Assembly: GCF_950295315.1 (NCBI RefSeq)
Contig: NC_080166.1
Coordinates: 103,261,693 to 103,325,692, forward strand
Direction of reading: 5' to 3'
Length of the DNA: 64,000 nucleotides
Source of the DNA: Erinaceus europaeus
Taxonomy: Eukaryota > Chordata > Mammalia > Eulipotyphla > Erinaceidae
Shown here: positions 21,670 to 33,545 of the stretch, in pieces
Numbering within the stretch: the first letter of the stretch is position 1
How the letters are laid out: each line of letters opens with the position of its first letter
Translations under genes and position numbers: made by a program
Notes under the pieces: model-generated
Seen by the model: only the letters and a program-made list of their open reading frames with translations
Told to the model about the DNA's origin: nothing
Database searches by the model: none

Positions 21670-22257
21670 TGTAAAAGGCAGTAGCCTTGAAGTTTTTTAT
21701 ATAGAAGTTTTTAGCTCCTTTTAGTATAAGATGCTTGTAGTGTGAGATGGAAAATTCCTTGCCCCTTCTCCTCCTTGCTTGACAAACAGAACCTAATCAG
21801 TATGAGCCACCAGTTACCCTGCAAAATGGCTTAAAAGGCCCTGCATGGGGGTAAGCCTTATCAGGACCTTTGCAGGGAATGTGGTTTACTGGGTGGTCAC
21901 AGTAGATGGTGGGGGGATGTGGTGACCATACCCGTCTAAATCCTATTGGATGTGTGACCTTGCTATGTTTGAAATTAGCCCGCGCTTTGCTTTGAATGGA
22001 TCATGCTTTTGCTAAGTTTGAAATGATTGGATTTTGTGTTTACTATAGCCTGTTGTTGGATGTAGGTTGAAAAGGTGATGTGTTCCCCCTCCCTGAGTAG
22101 TGTAGTCTGAATTCCTATAAATTGTGTGGTTTGAGCCTTGTTCAGGGTTGAGCTTGGTAGACTAACACCAGTCACCATCTCGGCCTGGATTGCAATTCGT
22201 CAATAAACATCTTTGCTTCCTTTCAGTGGATGGTGGTTTGATTTATGCTCACTAACA
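21670..22257 (+). mobile_element. Solo LTR 5 (5-bp TSD CTTAC)
   Basis: A 588-bp TG...CA element (TGTAAAAGGC...CACTAACA) flanked by CTTAC at 21665-21669 and 22258-22262. It contains a TATA-like TATAAATTG (about 22117) and CAATAAACA (about 22201), in the order of a U3-R-U5. The sequence is unrelated to LTRs 1-4, and the 5-bp duplication points to another ERV class. The element ends are inferred from the duplication. Confidence 0.6.
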
Positions 22258-22262
22258 CTTAC

Positions 22263-23098
22263 CTCTCCCTTTCTTCTCCAACATACTATATGGAACTTTT
22301 AAATTATTATTTAATTTGTACTGATATTTGAAAATACCTAATGAGAGTGGATGAGGGGTGCTATGAAGGAAAGAATAAACAACTTTCAGTCAAACAACAA
22401 AGGTGAATTCTGACCCTGCTAATGACAAAACATACCATATTTCGAAGACATAGACTCCACTCTGGTTTTCCCAGCAATTTTATTCTGACTGAAAGGAAAT
22501 CATGTGGAAAAGTGTCTACTTATGAGAGTCTACAATTAAAACAACAGTGTCTGGTCTTAGTAGAAAATCATTCCACCTAAGAGTGTTAAATACACATTTG
22601 TGGGTTAGCGACTCATTAAAGTCTTGATGTCTTGGAGGGAGAAGGTAGAATAACATCATACCCAAAAGTATTCAATTAATGAAGTACCAAGCTCTCAACC
22701 CCATAACAGCTGGAGGCTATCTATCACAAAGGTTTCCTTTGCTGCAGGGGCTCATAGAATCACTGAATCTCAAAATGAACTCAACATCAGAGAACTAAAT
22801 GGTAGTTTCAGCTTCAGAAGACTGGTAAATATAGTCTTGTGCTTCTTTTTTGTAGCACATTACATCTCTGATTTCTGAGAAAATATGACAGATATTGTAG
22901 AATACACTCAATATTTGATTTTTCTAAGATTCATGTTTTTAAAAGTTTGATCCAAATAAAAGGACACTACCACATTTGGGAATCAAGGTTGGCAAATTAC
23001 AATCTAGTATCATCTGTGATTACTGCAGTATTTTTCACTTAAATGATAAAGCAAAAACACAAACATAAGAAGCTTATAAAGAAAAACTGAATTCTGTG
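22263..23098. other. Unique sequence, no gene recognised
   Basis: No repeats of known type and no plausible exon; moderate AT content. Confidence 0.5.
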
Positions 23099-23251
23099 GT
23101 CTGGGAGGTGGCACAGCGGATAAAGCACTGGACTCTCAAGCATGAGGTCCTGAATTTAGTCCCCGGCGCATATGTACCAAAGTGATGTCTGGTTCTTTCT
23201 CTCTCTCCTCCTATCTTTCTCATAAGTAAATAAAACCTTTAAAAAAAAAAC
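23099..23251 (+). repeat. tRNA-derived SINE, fourth type
   Basis: Head GGTCTGGGAGGTGGCACAGC with A-box, then a CTGAATTTAGTCCC B-box-like block, a TCTCTCTCCTCC body and an A tail at 23239-23249. It resembles a tRNA more than the other hedgehog SINE heads and lacks their CCTGCAGG module. Confidence 0.75.
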
Positions 23252-23299
23252 CTGACTTCTGGTATATTTTATAAATATAATTTTTTGATTTGTTTTCAT

Positions 23300-23522
23300 T
23301 TTTACTCATTTATTTATTTATTATTTATTATTTATTATTGGATTGAGAGAACTTGGGAGGAGAGTGGTAGAAAGAGAAGGAAAGTGACAGAGAGACACAT
23401 GTAGCCCTGTTTCATCACTTGTGAAGCTTTCTCCCTGCAGGTGGGGGGACTAAGGGCTTGAATCTGCATCCTAGAGCACTGTAACATGTGTGTTCAACTT
23501 GCTGTGCCACCACCTGGCCCCC
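23300..23522 (-). repeat. Hedgehog SINE, second subfamily
   Basis: Antisense: TTTATTTATTATT tail complement, GGATTGAGAGA body, CACTTGTGAAGC module, CCCTGCAGG, and head complement ending CCACCTGGCCCC. Confidence 0.8.
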
Positions 23523-23699
23523 TATTTTATAAATGTAAATTCTGAAAAGATAAGATGAAGAGACACTACACAAAAACTGTCCCTCTTTTAACACCTGAAA
23601 TTGACAGTTGAAATTGAAGAGAGTCAGTGAGAAAAATTAAAATGCAAAATCATCAGGGGAAAATGAAAAACAAAAGGACTCTTAAAATACAGAAAGCAG

Positions 23700-23960
23700 G
23701 AGATGAGCAGTAGTGCAGCAGGTTAAGCACACATGGCACAAAGTGCAAGGACAGGTACAAGGATCCAGGTTCAAGCCTCTGGCTCCCCACCTGCGGGGTG
23801 GGGGTATCTACCCAACAACAACAGCTATAACAATAACAACCACAACAATAGCAACAAAATGGAAAAAATGGCCTCCGGGAGCAGTGGATTTGTAGTGCAG
23901 GCACTGAGCCCCAGTGATAAACCTGGAGGCAATATATATATATACACACACACACACACA
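23700..23960 (+). repeat. Hedgehog tRNA-derived SINE, long form
   Basis: Head GAGCAGTAGTGCAGCAGG with B-box GGTTCAAGCC, an internally deleted body, a CAACAACAA tail, then the GCCTCCGGGAGCAGTGG module, ending in a (TA)n(CA)n microsatellite at 23932-23961. Confidence 0.85.
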
Positions 23961-24353
23961 CTGAATTCATGTGGTATTTGTTCAGAGGAATAAAGTTAAA
24001 GTTCAGGATATAGGTAAGAAACACAACAAAATCATTGAGGCAAGTACTGAAGATGCAAAAAGGTATATACACACCCATTACCCATTACTATTTACACCTT
24101 GACTTGAATTCATCAGTAGTGACTATTTTCCTACAATTATGTGGAGGATTTTCAGACAGAATCAAAGTTAGATCATTAATCCACTGTCTGTAATTGAATC
24201 TATTGTCTTATTTGAGGAAGTTTAGTTGACTGTTCATGACTAGTTAACTGTCATTTTGCAGATTCTAGTGCCCTTAATCTGGCTTTGCCGAATTACTTTA
24301 ACAAATAGTTTCTTCATACTGAGAGAATGGGGAGATAGAAAAATGGAAGGATA

Positions 24354-24639
24354 GGGAGTCTGGCAGTAGCGCAGCGGGTTAAGCTCATGTGGCGCTAAGC
24401 GCAAGGACTGGCATAGGGATGCTGGTTCCAGCCCCCAGCTCCACACCTGCAGGGAAGTCATTTCACAGGTGATGAAGCAGATTTGCAGGTACCTATCTTT
24501 CTCTTCCCCCTCTGTCTCCCCCTCTTATCTCCATTTCTCTTTGTCCTATCCAACAACGACAACAACAATAACAACAATAATAACTACAACAATAAAACAA
24601 GGGCAACAAAAGGGAATAAATAAATTTTAAAAAAAAGAA
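24354..24639 (+). repeat. Hedgehog tRNA-derived SINE with 17-bp TSD
   Basis: A full-length sense copy flanked by perfect duplications AGAAAAATGGAAGGATA (24337-24353 and 24640-24656). Head GGGAGTCTGGCAGTAGCG, A-box, B-box GGTTCCAGCC, CTGCAGGGAAGTC module, pyrimidine-rich body, and CAA/AAT tail. It is a good reference for this family's boundaries. Confidence 0.92.
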
Positions 24640-24659
24640 AGAAAAATGGAAGGATACAC

Positions 24660-25489
24660 ATTCAGTGTCTTGGTGGGAAAATTATAATAAGCATCACAAA
24701 GTTTGCTTGTTTTCTCTCTTGTTCCCAAAGAGGAACAGAGAAAAACAATACAAATAAATAATAAAATAAAATAAAATACAACAGGTGCTTTTCCTTAGGC
24801 AAGAACAGAATTCACCAAGATGAGAATGACAGGCAGATGGCTCATGACTGGAAGGAATTTTCAGATTACTCTTTGGTCTGTTCCAACAAACAGGAAGACA
24901 TCCTGTCTTCAAAATCACTGCTAGCAAGTTGTGTCAAGATAGTACATCAATAAATCATATTGGAAATGACATCTTAGAAATTAATCATAGTCAATACTAA
25001 AATAAAGACAGGAAATAAGACATTTTGAGACTCCTAAGTGCAGAGCTATAGAGTATACCATAGAGAAGAAAGATGGAGCCACATTTTTCTCACAAAACAA
25101 ACAAAAACAGAAGGTCAGTCTAACTGATGACATACTACATTCACAATAGATCAAATGGAAGTAGTTGATAGCTTTAAATGTAGAAGAGATTGAAAAAAAC
25201 TTAAAAATAGATAAAAATGGTTTTTATTTATTTCTCCCATATATAGATATATATTTGCATATACATAAATTATCAACATATTAGTTAATATTTGACAATA
25301 TTCTAATGCATGTCAACAGGAATCTAGCTGTCTAGTAATTTTACTCACAATTGCATAAAGAAATAATATAAATACAGCAAGTATCAGATACTGTAAAAAA
25401 AACAAAATATAAAAATCTAATGCTTAGGAAGATGACACTTTCTTGGTCTAGGCACAGTGTCCCATATTTCCCTGAACTATCAATATTTA
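24660..25489. other. Unique AT-rich sequence
   Basis: No gene recognised. (AAAT)n-like tract near 24750-24778. Confidence 0.5.
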
Positions 25490-25504
25490 AAATGTCTATG
25501 AAAC

Positions 25505-25574
25505 GGGATGCATTGGATCGACCTTCTCGTGGTGCATCCCGTGAGTACCCATTCATTGGGGAAACTGACGATCC
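25505..25574 (+). ncRNA. HDV-like self-cleaving ribozyme, copy C
   Basis: A nested double pseudoknot can be drawn without forcing. P1 25505-25511 with 25534-25540 (7 perfect pairs). P2 25515-25520 with 25569-25574 (6 perfect pairs). P3 25521-25523 with 25531-25533. L3 TTCTCGT (25524-25530) is one base from the human CPEB3 ribozyme loop. P4 25548-25551 with 25557-25560. J4/2 carries C25565 in CTGA, fitting the HDV-like C-N-R-A pattern. P1.1 is weak: only C25526-G25541 is obvious. Predicted cleavage is 5' of G25505, the element's boundary to within one base. Activity is predicted, not shown. Confidence 0.8.
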
Positions 25575-25695
25575 TTCCTAGCCGACTGAATCCACATGGA
25601 TCCCAGTCACTTTCAAAGCCAGCAACAAGCAGCTCCTGACAGCTTTCAACCTGACTGTTGACTGGCTATGGAAGAAGGGCAAACGCTAGAAGAAG
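25505..25695 (+). mobile_element. Ribozyme-headed SINE, copy C (full length, best ribozyme)
   Basis: A 191-bp element flanked by AAATGTCTATGAAA (25490-25503) and AAATGTCTACGAAA (25696-25709), a 14-bp duplication with one mismatch. It begins GGGATGC and ends in the AAG tail. Elements: ribozyme 25505-25574, leader to 25595, ATG 25596-25598, then a body fused to the LINE C-terminal coding end. A 2-bp deletion near 25654 (CTGACTGTTG where copies A and B have CTGACNCTGTTG) breaks the small ORF. One base (C25504) separates the duplication from the first G. Confidence 0.9.
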
Positions 25696-25709
25696 AAATG
25701 TCTACGAAA

Positions 25710-27565
25710 TGAAGATAACTTGCGGACTGGAAGTTGAGTTAATCTACTAATAATATTGTGGTTTTGTGATTTTTGTCAAAGAGCACAGTTACTACCAGTT
25801 GTCAACTCATTCAGTAAATTAGGATAATTTTCAAGTGTTTTGATAAATATAGTTATAATCAAAACCCTCCTGTTAAAATGAATGACTTTTTCATCTAAGT
25901 TGCTTCACATTTTCACTAAACTAACTCACTTATTTTCATTATATTTAAGTACAGAGGAGAGAATACCTGTTATATTTGATTCTACTTTGATTTATGAGCA
26001 ATAAATGTCTCATAGTTTTTAGATATTTTAAGCATACTATCAGGCTTGATGTATACTGGCTCAAATCCATGTACTCTCATCATCTTTTCTAAGTTGTTAC
26101 AGTTCAGGATGATGTCACCCTCATTTTAAAGTATATAGTATTTTCTTAAAGTAGCTCCTTATATTACTGTTAGCATGTATTACCATGACTTCTTTTAATT
26201 AAGAATAATATAGTAATTCATGGTTATGTTTGTAAAATAATTCTAATTTCAACCTTTTACTTACTGTACTTGTCTTAAAATTAACACAATTAAACATCCA
26301 TCTAATGTCATACTTTTATTTTAAAATAAACACGTTGAATATGAGCTGCATATAAATACATATTGATAGACATAGGAATACAAACTAAAGAATTGTCTTT
26401 GGTGATCTCTAGGTGGAGTGTGAGACATACTAACAACTATCTTTGGGAGATGTAGAATACATCTCTGTGGGGACAATTCTGTAAATTAGCATTTCTTCAA
26501 TAAAGTGATAAGAACTGTTTTCTATTAGTATCATTATTAACAACACAAAATACTGTATTTTATAACATTTCCCTTAAGAACTTAGCAGGTCCAGCAAGTA
26601 TCACTCTTCTTTTTCTTTACTTCAGTTCATTTTTTTCAGAGCTGTGATGTCACGCATAGAAACTGAACTTACCAATTCTTGGCCAACTGTTTCCACTTCA
26701 GGCAGAGTAAAAGAGAAAAGGAGGATCACCACAGTACTGGAGCTTCCCTCAGTGCTGTCATGATACTCTCATCTGTTGTTGGGAGTAGATATTAGGTTGT
26801 GTACATATATGGCAAGCATATACACTAACCTGTGAGCTCTCTCAGGCTCTTCCAATTCATCATTTTTAAGCTAGTTAAAAAAAAAAAAGTAGAAGATAAT
26901 TGACACAATGGGTCAAAATGACAATTTCAAAAGCTGAGAATATGCAAGGCTGATAATTCACACTTGAAGCCTCATCAAAGACACAAAATGGAAGAGCCAT
27001 CAGAGGAAATCCTCTAAGAAAGTTAAGGGTTAAATAGTGCAGGACAGTTTTTTTCCCAGCACAACCACCCATCAGGTAAATTGTCCTCCATCACATGGCA
27101 AGATTGATTGTGGGGAATAATAGTACATAGGGGTTTCCAGCCTGACTCACCATTCATAACAATAAATAACAAATGTACTTCTCAAAATAGGATTTTGTAG
27201 GTACTGTGTCAGTAGTCAAGGGAAGTTAAAGGAAAACAAATCATGTATCTATAGAAATAGCAATGGATTTTTAATAAAAAAATACTCCAAATCAATAAAT
27301 GTTTGACAGTAGGAGAATATAAGATGCCATCAACCTGTTTTTATCAAAGACAAGACAAAAGATCACACTTTACATAGGCAGAGGGCTATAAACTTTAGCA
27401 AATATGTGAAAGGGTTCTATTATATTTTTTAGGTAAGTGGGTGTTACTAATTTCGAGAATTTGTGGGACACAGTATTGTCTAAATACCTCAAAATAGAAA
27501 GTAAATGTTCTTACATTTCAGCAAAAAGTTTGAGGAAATTGTGTGAGTTCTTAAAATTGAAATGC
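25710..27565. other. Mostly unique sequence
   Basis: No repeat family recognised. 26580-26790 has higher complexity with a TGATGTCACGC (CRE-like) motif at about 26646; no coding exon could be supported. Confidence 0.45.
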
Positions 27566-27567
27566 AG

Positions 27568-27740
27568 GGCCAGGGAGATAGTTCAGCATTAGAATAGAGA
27601 ACTTCCATATCATCGACCTTAGAGATGCCAGGATAAATCCCTGGCACTACTACATCTAGAGCTGAACAGTGCTCAGATGCATCTCTCTCTCTCTCTCACT
27701 CTCTCTCTCTCTCTCTTCATATGCAAAGGCCTCATGTTTA
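27568..27740 (+). repeat. Hedgehog SINE, third subfamily
   Basis: Sense copy: GGCCAGGGAGATAGTTCAGC head, CCTGGCACTACTACATCTAG and GAGCTGAACAGTGCTC blocks, then a (CT)n run (27681-27716). Confidence 0.75.
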
Positions 27741-27744
27741 TAAG

Positions 27745-28580
27745 ACATATAATATGTAAATATAATGCAGATAGCATAGAGTTTCCACTTTAAAAAGAAA
27801 TAGTTAAAAATATGTATACTTTATATGTGAAAAAGAATTCCCTTCATTAACAGCTGCCATAAGGAGTTATTTTTCTTTTTGTACTTATCATCAATATATC
27901 TTTCTGTGTTTATACTATAGTACATATTATTATAAGCCTAAATTAATCCATCATAATATTATGAAGATTTTTTTGGGTCTTGATGATTTTAATCTGAAAT
28001 GCTATTTCCTTCACTATATTATCTAGTCTTTCAGGTAATATGTTTACTTATGTTCCTGTTCATTCATTGTCTGTATAACTCCAGCAACAACAAAAAACAA
28101 AACAAAACTTATACCAAGGCAGTATATAAGGATGGATAACAGATTTGTTTTTCTTTCTTATTTAATTTTTAAAATAAAATGAACATATTTTGTGGTTGTA
28201 AAATCTCCAATTTGAATATCATTGATGTAATTAATAAGATATAAATGTAAGGATCTTAAATACCTTGACAGGTTCTCAACAAGCTAGAATATCTATATCT
28301 AACTATATATATATATATATATATATCAGTATTCATTTTCAAAGGTATATTCCCACAACTCACAATAGTGCTGGTTTCACAAAATGAGTTAGGTACATTT
28401 AAATTTTTCTGAAAAGTTTTAGACAAGTTGATGTTACCTAATCTTTAAATATTTGGCATATTTAACCAACAAAACCATCAATTTCAAATTTCATGCCATG
28501 CCATTCCATTCCATTCCATGTCACTCATGACACCTATCTACTCATGTGTCATTCAAATCTTGGATTGTTTAAAAATATTG
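27745..28580. other. Unique AT-rich sequence with simple repeats
   Basis: (AT)n at 28302-28326 and a short (CCATT)n run at 28496-28518. No gene recognised. Confidence 0.5.
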
Positions 28581-28581
28581 A

Positions 28582-29655
28582 TCCTTTAGTCACCCCATCA
28601 TCTGGGACAGTATTCGGGGAGTCCTGAGATGCCCAAACAGACGTGATGGGCCTAGACATCAAATAAATCCCTCTCTCCATTGTTACTGGTCATTTCTATC
28701 AGGAACAACACAATAGATCCCTTTGTGGGTCCTCATAGGACCTTGCCCTCAACTTGGATCAACAATGGTAGAGAATGTTCCATCCTCCGAAGGGAGGATG
28801 GACAACATACTCTATGATACACCTGAGGAAGATGGGTTGATATTGGGGCAGTTTGGAATGTTCCTACTCATGACCACAGAATGTGAGCTCAGATCTACAG
28901 GGATACAGAGGTCAAATAGGCTCCTAAGCTGAAGATGGGCCCCAGATCACAGCAAATCAATGGGGTTTACAGTCAACAATATTTATATCCCTTTCCCTTT
29001 TATATTAGGGAACTACTCTCTTCCCTGATTCAACTTTCTGGTCCTATTTCCAGTCATGACATTGTCTCCCCAGACAATAACTTGGATCTACCTGCATATC
29101 AGACTTCAGGCTCAGGGAAAGAAAAAACCTAGTATAGCCACAGGCCCTTCGGAATATAACTAAAATATACCTACTGGCTATCTACAAAATGGAGAAACCC
29201 CCCAACTCTTCATCTGCACTATTCCAGCCTTTAGGTTCATGATTGATCAAGAATTTGTTTGGCTTTCTATGTTAACTCTCTTTTCAGCTACCAGGTTCCA
29301 GATGTTAGCATAATGCTAACCACACTTCTCTGGAAAGACAACCCCACCAATATGTGCTGGAGCTCTGATCCCCCAGAACCCTGCCCCACTAGGGAAAGAG
29401 AGAGGCAGGCTGGGAGTCTGGATTGATCTGTTAATGCTTATGTTCAGTTGGGAAGCAATTAAAGAATCCAGACCTTCCACCTTCTGCATCCCACAATGAC
29501 CCTGGGTCCATACTCCCAGAGAGTTAAAGAATGGGAAAGCTATCAAGGGAAGGGATGGGATATGGAGTTCTGGTGGTGGGAATTGTGTGGAGCTGTACTC
29601 CTCTTATCCTATGGTTTAGTCAATGTTTCCTTTTTATAAATAAAAAATGTTAAAA
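28582..29655 (+). mobile_element. L1 3' UTR, 5'-truncated
   Basis: Closely parallels 13430-14450 of the twin-primed L1 along its whole length, from 'CACCCCATCATCTGGG' to the 'CTCTTATCCTATGGTTT' terminus and A-rich tail. It is only 3' UTR, so open frames within it (e.g. 28723-28932) are not genes. It lacks the LTR present at 14448. Confidence 0.85.
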
Positions 29656-29659
29656 ATAT

Positions 29660-30550
29660 ATTGACCATTACTTATGGTCACTAAGATGTAAATAGATGTG
29701 CATAAATCTTTCAAATAAGAGTTTAGTGTTCTAAACTCTTAGATACATAGATAGATACATAGGATAGATACATAGGAGAGAAATTGCTTTTAATTAGACT
29801 TCAAATTATGGAAAAACCTGATGATCATAGGTCCTGGTCACGAAAAGCACAACAGATAAATACATCAACAGATTTTGAGTTCCCTGCAGACCTACATAAT
29901 AAAATTGAAACAAAATGAAAAAAATGAATATTTTAAGCAAAACAGATAAATTGAATTTCTTATGATTCTCTTAATTACTCATTTTATATGAATAAATCCA
30001 GGATATTATTCCCCCTTTGTAATTAATATTTAAGTAGAAACAATCAATTTTCGATTTTCATGGATCTCTGTTAACTGAGTTCACATAATGGATGTTATAC
30101 TTTGATACTTTCAGAGGTCACATAAGTGATGACAACCAGGAACTGTCTGCACTAAATGACATCAGAAAGTTTACCTCAATGATTACTAATGGAAAATGTT
30201 GTAGCTGCCAATTCCACAATGACCTACTTTAGAAAATTGGAAAAGACTTGGTATATGGAAGATGATGATGTAGTTTTTCAGAGAAGAATGTCTACTCTAT
30301 TTCAAGCCACAAAAGAACATAAGCATAAATGTGTTAATCAACCATGTCAGGACAACTTCACTTAGAAATGTATTGATCGTGAATGCTTTGAGGCAAGAGC
30401 TTGCCTTTTTTCAAATTCACTTTGCTTTAGAAATTGAAACTTTTGTTCTGAAATTATTCTTTTTTTTCTATTTTTCATTAATACAAACTTTGTCCAAAAA
30501 AAGAAAAATACTTTGGTTGAAATGAGGTTGTTTAACAAAACAATTTATGC
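29660..30550. other. Unique sequence
   Basis: Short GATA/GATACATAG tandem repeats at 29741-29778. No gene recognised. Confidence 0.5.
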
Positions 30551-30554
30551 TACA

Positions 30555-30840
30555 TGAATATAATTTCAGGCATTTTTTTCAATATATATTAGCAAACCTA
30601 CCCCGTCACCAATGTGCGTGTTCCCCTCTACCACCTACCATTTCCCCCACCCTTACTATCCTTCTGTACAATTTCCTGAGCAACTTCAGATTTATAGCCA
30701 TAGACTAGAGGCTAATTGATGTATCTAAATTATTATATAACTTGCTTTGTTTCTTTAGACTCCACATATGAGTGATTGCAGTGGCTATTTGTCATTTTTT
30801 CTCGCTAATTATATTTGAAATGAACACTCCAACTTTTCTA
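30555..30840 (-). mobile_element. Old L1 3' fragment
   Basis: Antisense L1 3' UTR and ORF2-end pattern ('CCCCCACCCTTACTATCCTT', then 'CTTTAGACTCCACATATGAGTG'). Diverged. Confidence 0.55.
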
Positions 30841-30877
30841 TGTTGTAGTAAAAATAATATTTTGTCTTTTCTTACAT

Positions 30878-31082
30878 TATTATTATTATTATTATCCCTA
30901 CATTTTCCATAGAGACAGAGAGAAATGTACAGGGAAGGCAAAATAAAGAGAGAGAGACACCTGCAGCACTACTTCACCACTCAGTAAGCTTCCCCTGGCA
31001 GGTGGGGACCAACGGCTTGAACCTAGATCCTTGTGCACTGTAATATGTGCACTCAACTAGGTTTCCACCAGCCAGCCCCAGT
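30878..31082 (-). repeat. Hedgehog SINE, second subfamily
   Basis: Antisense: (ATT)n at 30877-30893, AGAGACAGAGAGAAATG body, CACCTGCAGCACTACTTCACC module, head complement ending CCAGCCAGCCCC. Confidence 0.8.
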
Positions 31083-31159
31083 TATTGATATTATTAAATT
31101 GTTGTTGCTGGGGCTTTGCTGCTCTAGCTTAACTTTTTCAAATAGAAAAAGGAAAGACA

Positions 31160-31310
31160 GGAGGGAAAGCATAATGGCTATATAGATGACTTTACGCCTA
31201 ATACTATGAAATCCTAGATTTAATCCCCAGTACCACCAGAAGCCAGAACTGATCAGTGTTCTGTTTTCTCTCTCTACCTCTTATTAAATAAAGTATAAAT
31301 TTCAGAATAA
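31160..31310 (+). repeat. Hedgehog SINE, third subfamily
   Basis: Sense: GCATAATGGCTATATAGATG head, TTTAATCCCCAGTACCACCAG, AGAACTGATCAGTGTTCTG, then TTAAATAAAG tail. Confidence 0.75.
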
Positions 31311-31744
31311 AAAAGAAATAAAATTATAAATAAAGTAGATTTTTATAATACAGAATATGACTTACTTGAAATTTCATTGGAAATTTTTTTGAGTTAAGTG
31401 GCTTTTAAACCGCATTAAGAAATATTCTTGAAATCAGCAATTTTAATACACTACAGCTAATAAACATATTTTGGATGTATAATTTCTCTTGACAGCACAC
31501 TGGAATACTTAAAAATTTTTGAAGCTAATTGCACTCTCATTTAGTCTAATGAACATTTTCAGTAGCAATATTATGATTCATGTTTCTCTGGGAAAGAGCA
31601 TCTTGATACTTAAGAGGTGTTGAGTTGTTCTGTGCAAGACATGTGGCTACTTTGGGAATATATTTTTAACAATTAGCTGATTCTAACAGTGCCAATTTTT
31701 TCTTAACGATATCTACTACAACATCTTTCCAAATAATTTCACTG

Positions 31745-32625
31745 GAAAAATAAGGATTCACAGGACATTTGTTGACACATGGATACTTTCTTACATCCCT
31801 TTCACAGATATTTATATACAACTCACTCCCCTAATTTCAGTCCTTCTTCTCTATCATGCTCTTGGTCTCCAATGACATTTCTGTCCTTTCACACTTCCCT
31901 TTCCCCCAGAGTTCTTTGCTTTAGTGCAATTCAACTTATCCAATCCAACTTTCACTCTGGGTTTTCCTTCATTTCCCCTTATTTTTTCAGTTTCATTTAA
32001 TGCTGAGACCATACTATACATATCCTTTGCTTCTGGTATATCTCACTTAATATGATTCTTTCAAGTGCCATCCAAGATGGAGCAGAGATAGTTCCATCAT
32101 TTTTCACAGCTGAATAGTATACTAATATATATATATGAGTTGGGCGGTAGCACAGTGAGTTAAGCACATGTGGTGCAAAGGATTTGGGTTTGAGCCCCTG
32201 GCTCCCATCTTCAGGGGAGTCACTTCACAGGCGGTGAAGCAGGTCTGCAGGTGTCTGTCTTTCTCTCCTCCTCTTTGTCTTCCCTTCCTCTTTTCATTTC
32301 TCTCTATTCTATCCAAAAATGATGACATCAATAACAACAATAATAGTAACTACAACAAAAGGGAAATATATATATATATAGGCTTTCTTAGCCATTTATT
32401 CGTCATTGGGCACCTAGTTGGTTTCCAAGTTCAGACTAGAACAAATTGTGTTTCTATGAACATAGATGTGCGTAAGAAACCCTTCTGCATCCTATGGTGG
32501 GAATGTAAATTGTTACAACCCTTATGGAAAACAATCTGGGGATTCCTTAGAACATTAGAAGTGGACTTGCCCTAGGATTTGGCAACATCTGTCCTTGAAA
32601 TTTACTCAAAAAAACACAAGAACTC
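31745..32625 (-). mobile_element. Old L1, apparently inverted 3' part, split by a SINE
   Basis: 31745-32135 and 32375-32470 read as antisense L1 3' UTR and ORF2 end (e.g. 'TTATTCGTCATTGGGCACCTAG'). From about 32478 the sense ORF2 C-terminus appears ('CCCTTCTGCATCCTATGGTGGGAATG'), continuing to about 32610. A flip at about 32475 suggests a twin-priming inversion or two joined fragments. The strand given is for the larger part. Confidence 0.6.
32138..32372 (+). repeat. Hedgehog tRNA-derived SINE inside L1
   Basis: Sense: AGTTGGGCGGTAGCACAGTG head, CAGGGGAGTCACTTCACAGG module, pyrimidine-rich body, AACAACAATAATAG tail; inserted in the antisense L1 segment near AT-rich sequence. Confidence 0.88.
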
Positions 32626-33250
32626 CTTCTTTTTTATTGATAACATGCTGATAATACTAGAAGCAATGAAGCAGTCTTCAATAGCACTATAGTCCTTCTA
32701 GAGAGAATGTTATTTGAATGTGTCACCATTGTCCTTTCATGTTTAGGTATAACTGACTGAAAATATTAATTTAAAACTGTTATCATTGCTGACTGTTAAT
32801 GAACATGAAATATACTTATTTCCAAAATTTCATTATCTAAATAAATATTTCCACACTACTCCAACATATTTGCATTTACACTTGTAACCCCCAATAAGAT
32901 AAGATGGTACAGTACTATGAACAAATGCTGTATAACCTCACCTTTCTTAGTACAATGAATATTAAAGAACTGAGTTTTTATTATTCTTGCCATCACTAAC
33001 TTCATTGAGGCAGAAATCTAAAATCATTCATGTGACAAGAACCAATAAATAATACTTTCCAATGTATTCTCAAGATCAATTATTCATTGAAAGGACTTAT
33101 TATTGATGTGAATTGCCAGTGAGTCTAAGTCTTTGGATATTCCTGGTTTACCTCAAATATTATTTTTAAATAGTTTTATATCTTTTAAGTATACTACTTA
33201 CTTATCTAATATTCATATATGTTACAATATGGTCATCTCCGCCATATGTC
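32626..33250. other. Unique AT-rich sequence
   Basis: No gene or known repeat recognised. Confidence 0.5.
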
Positions 33251-33254
33251 TAGA

Positions 33255-33545
33255 TACTATGTGTTATCAGAAGTCAGAAAAAGGAAAGACTAATACTGAA
33301 TGATCTCACTTATGGGTGGAATTTAAGAATAAAAGACACAGCAAGGGAGGTTATAAGGTGAAATTTGAATTGGGTGTGCCATGTTGTACCCAAAAAATGG
33401 ACTTCAGTGGAGGGGAAAGGACAGAATGAAGGGACACTGGGGTCCTGGTGTGTTTCCTAGACACCAGTCAAGAGGAAAGAAGTTGTCCCTATGAGTTAAA
33501 GACTATACTATAAACCATTACCCACATCCCCTAAATAAAATCAAA
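33255..33545 (+). mobile_element. Old L1 3' end
   Basis: Sense L1: 'ACTGAATGATCTCACTTATG' (ORF2 end) to 'CCATTACCCACATCCCCTAAATAAAATCAAATAAA' tail. Short and diverged. Confidence 0.65.

Noticed and set aside
24354..24639. tRNA genes in SINE heads
   Set aside because: The tRNA-like heads have A/B-box remnants but no cloverleaf; they are SINE promoters.
25505..25574. Hammerhead ribozyme or 5S/tRNA-derived SINE head
   Set aside because: GAAACTGA superficially recalls hammerhead core motifs, but they are in the wrong order and without the three stems. No A/B boxes or 5S-like sequence is present, while the HDV-like fold accounts for nearly every segment.
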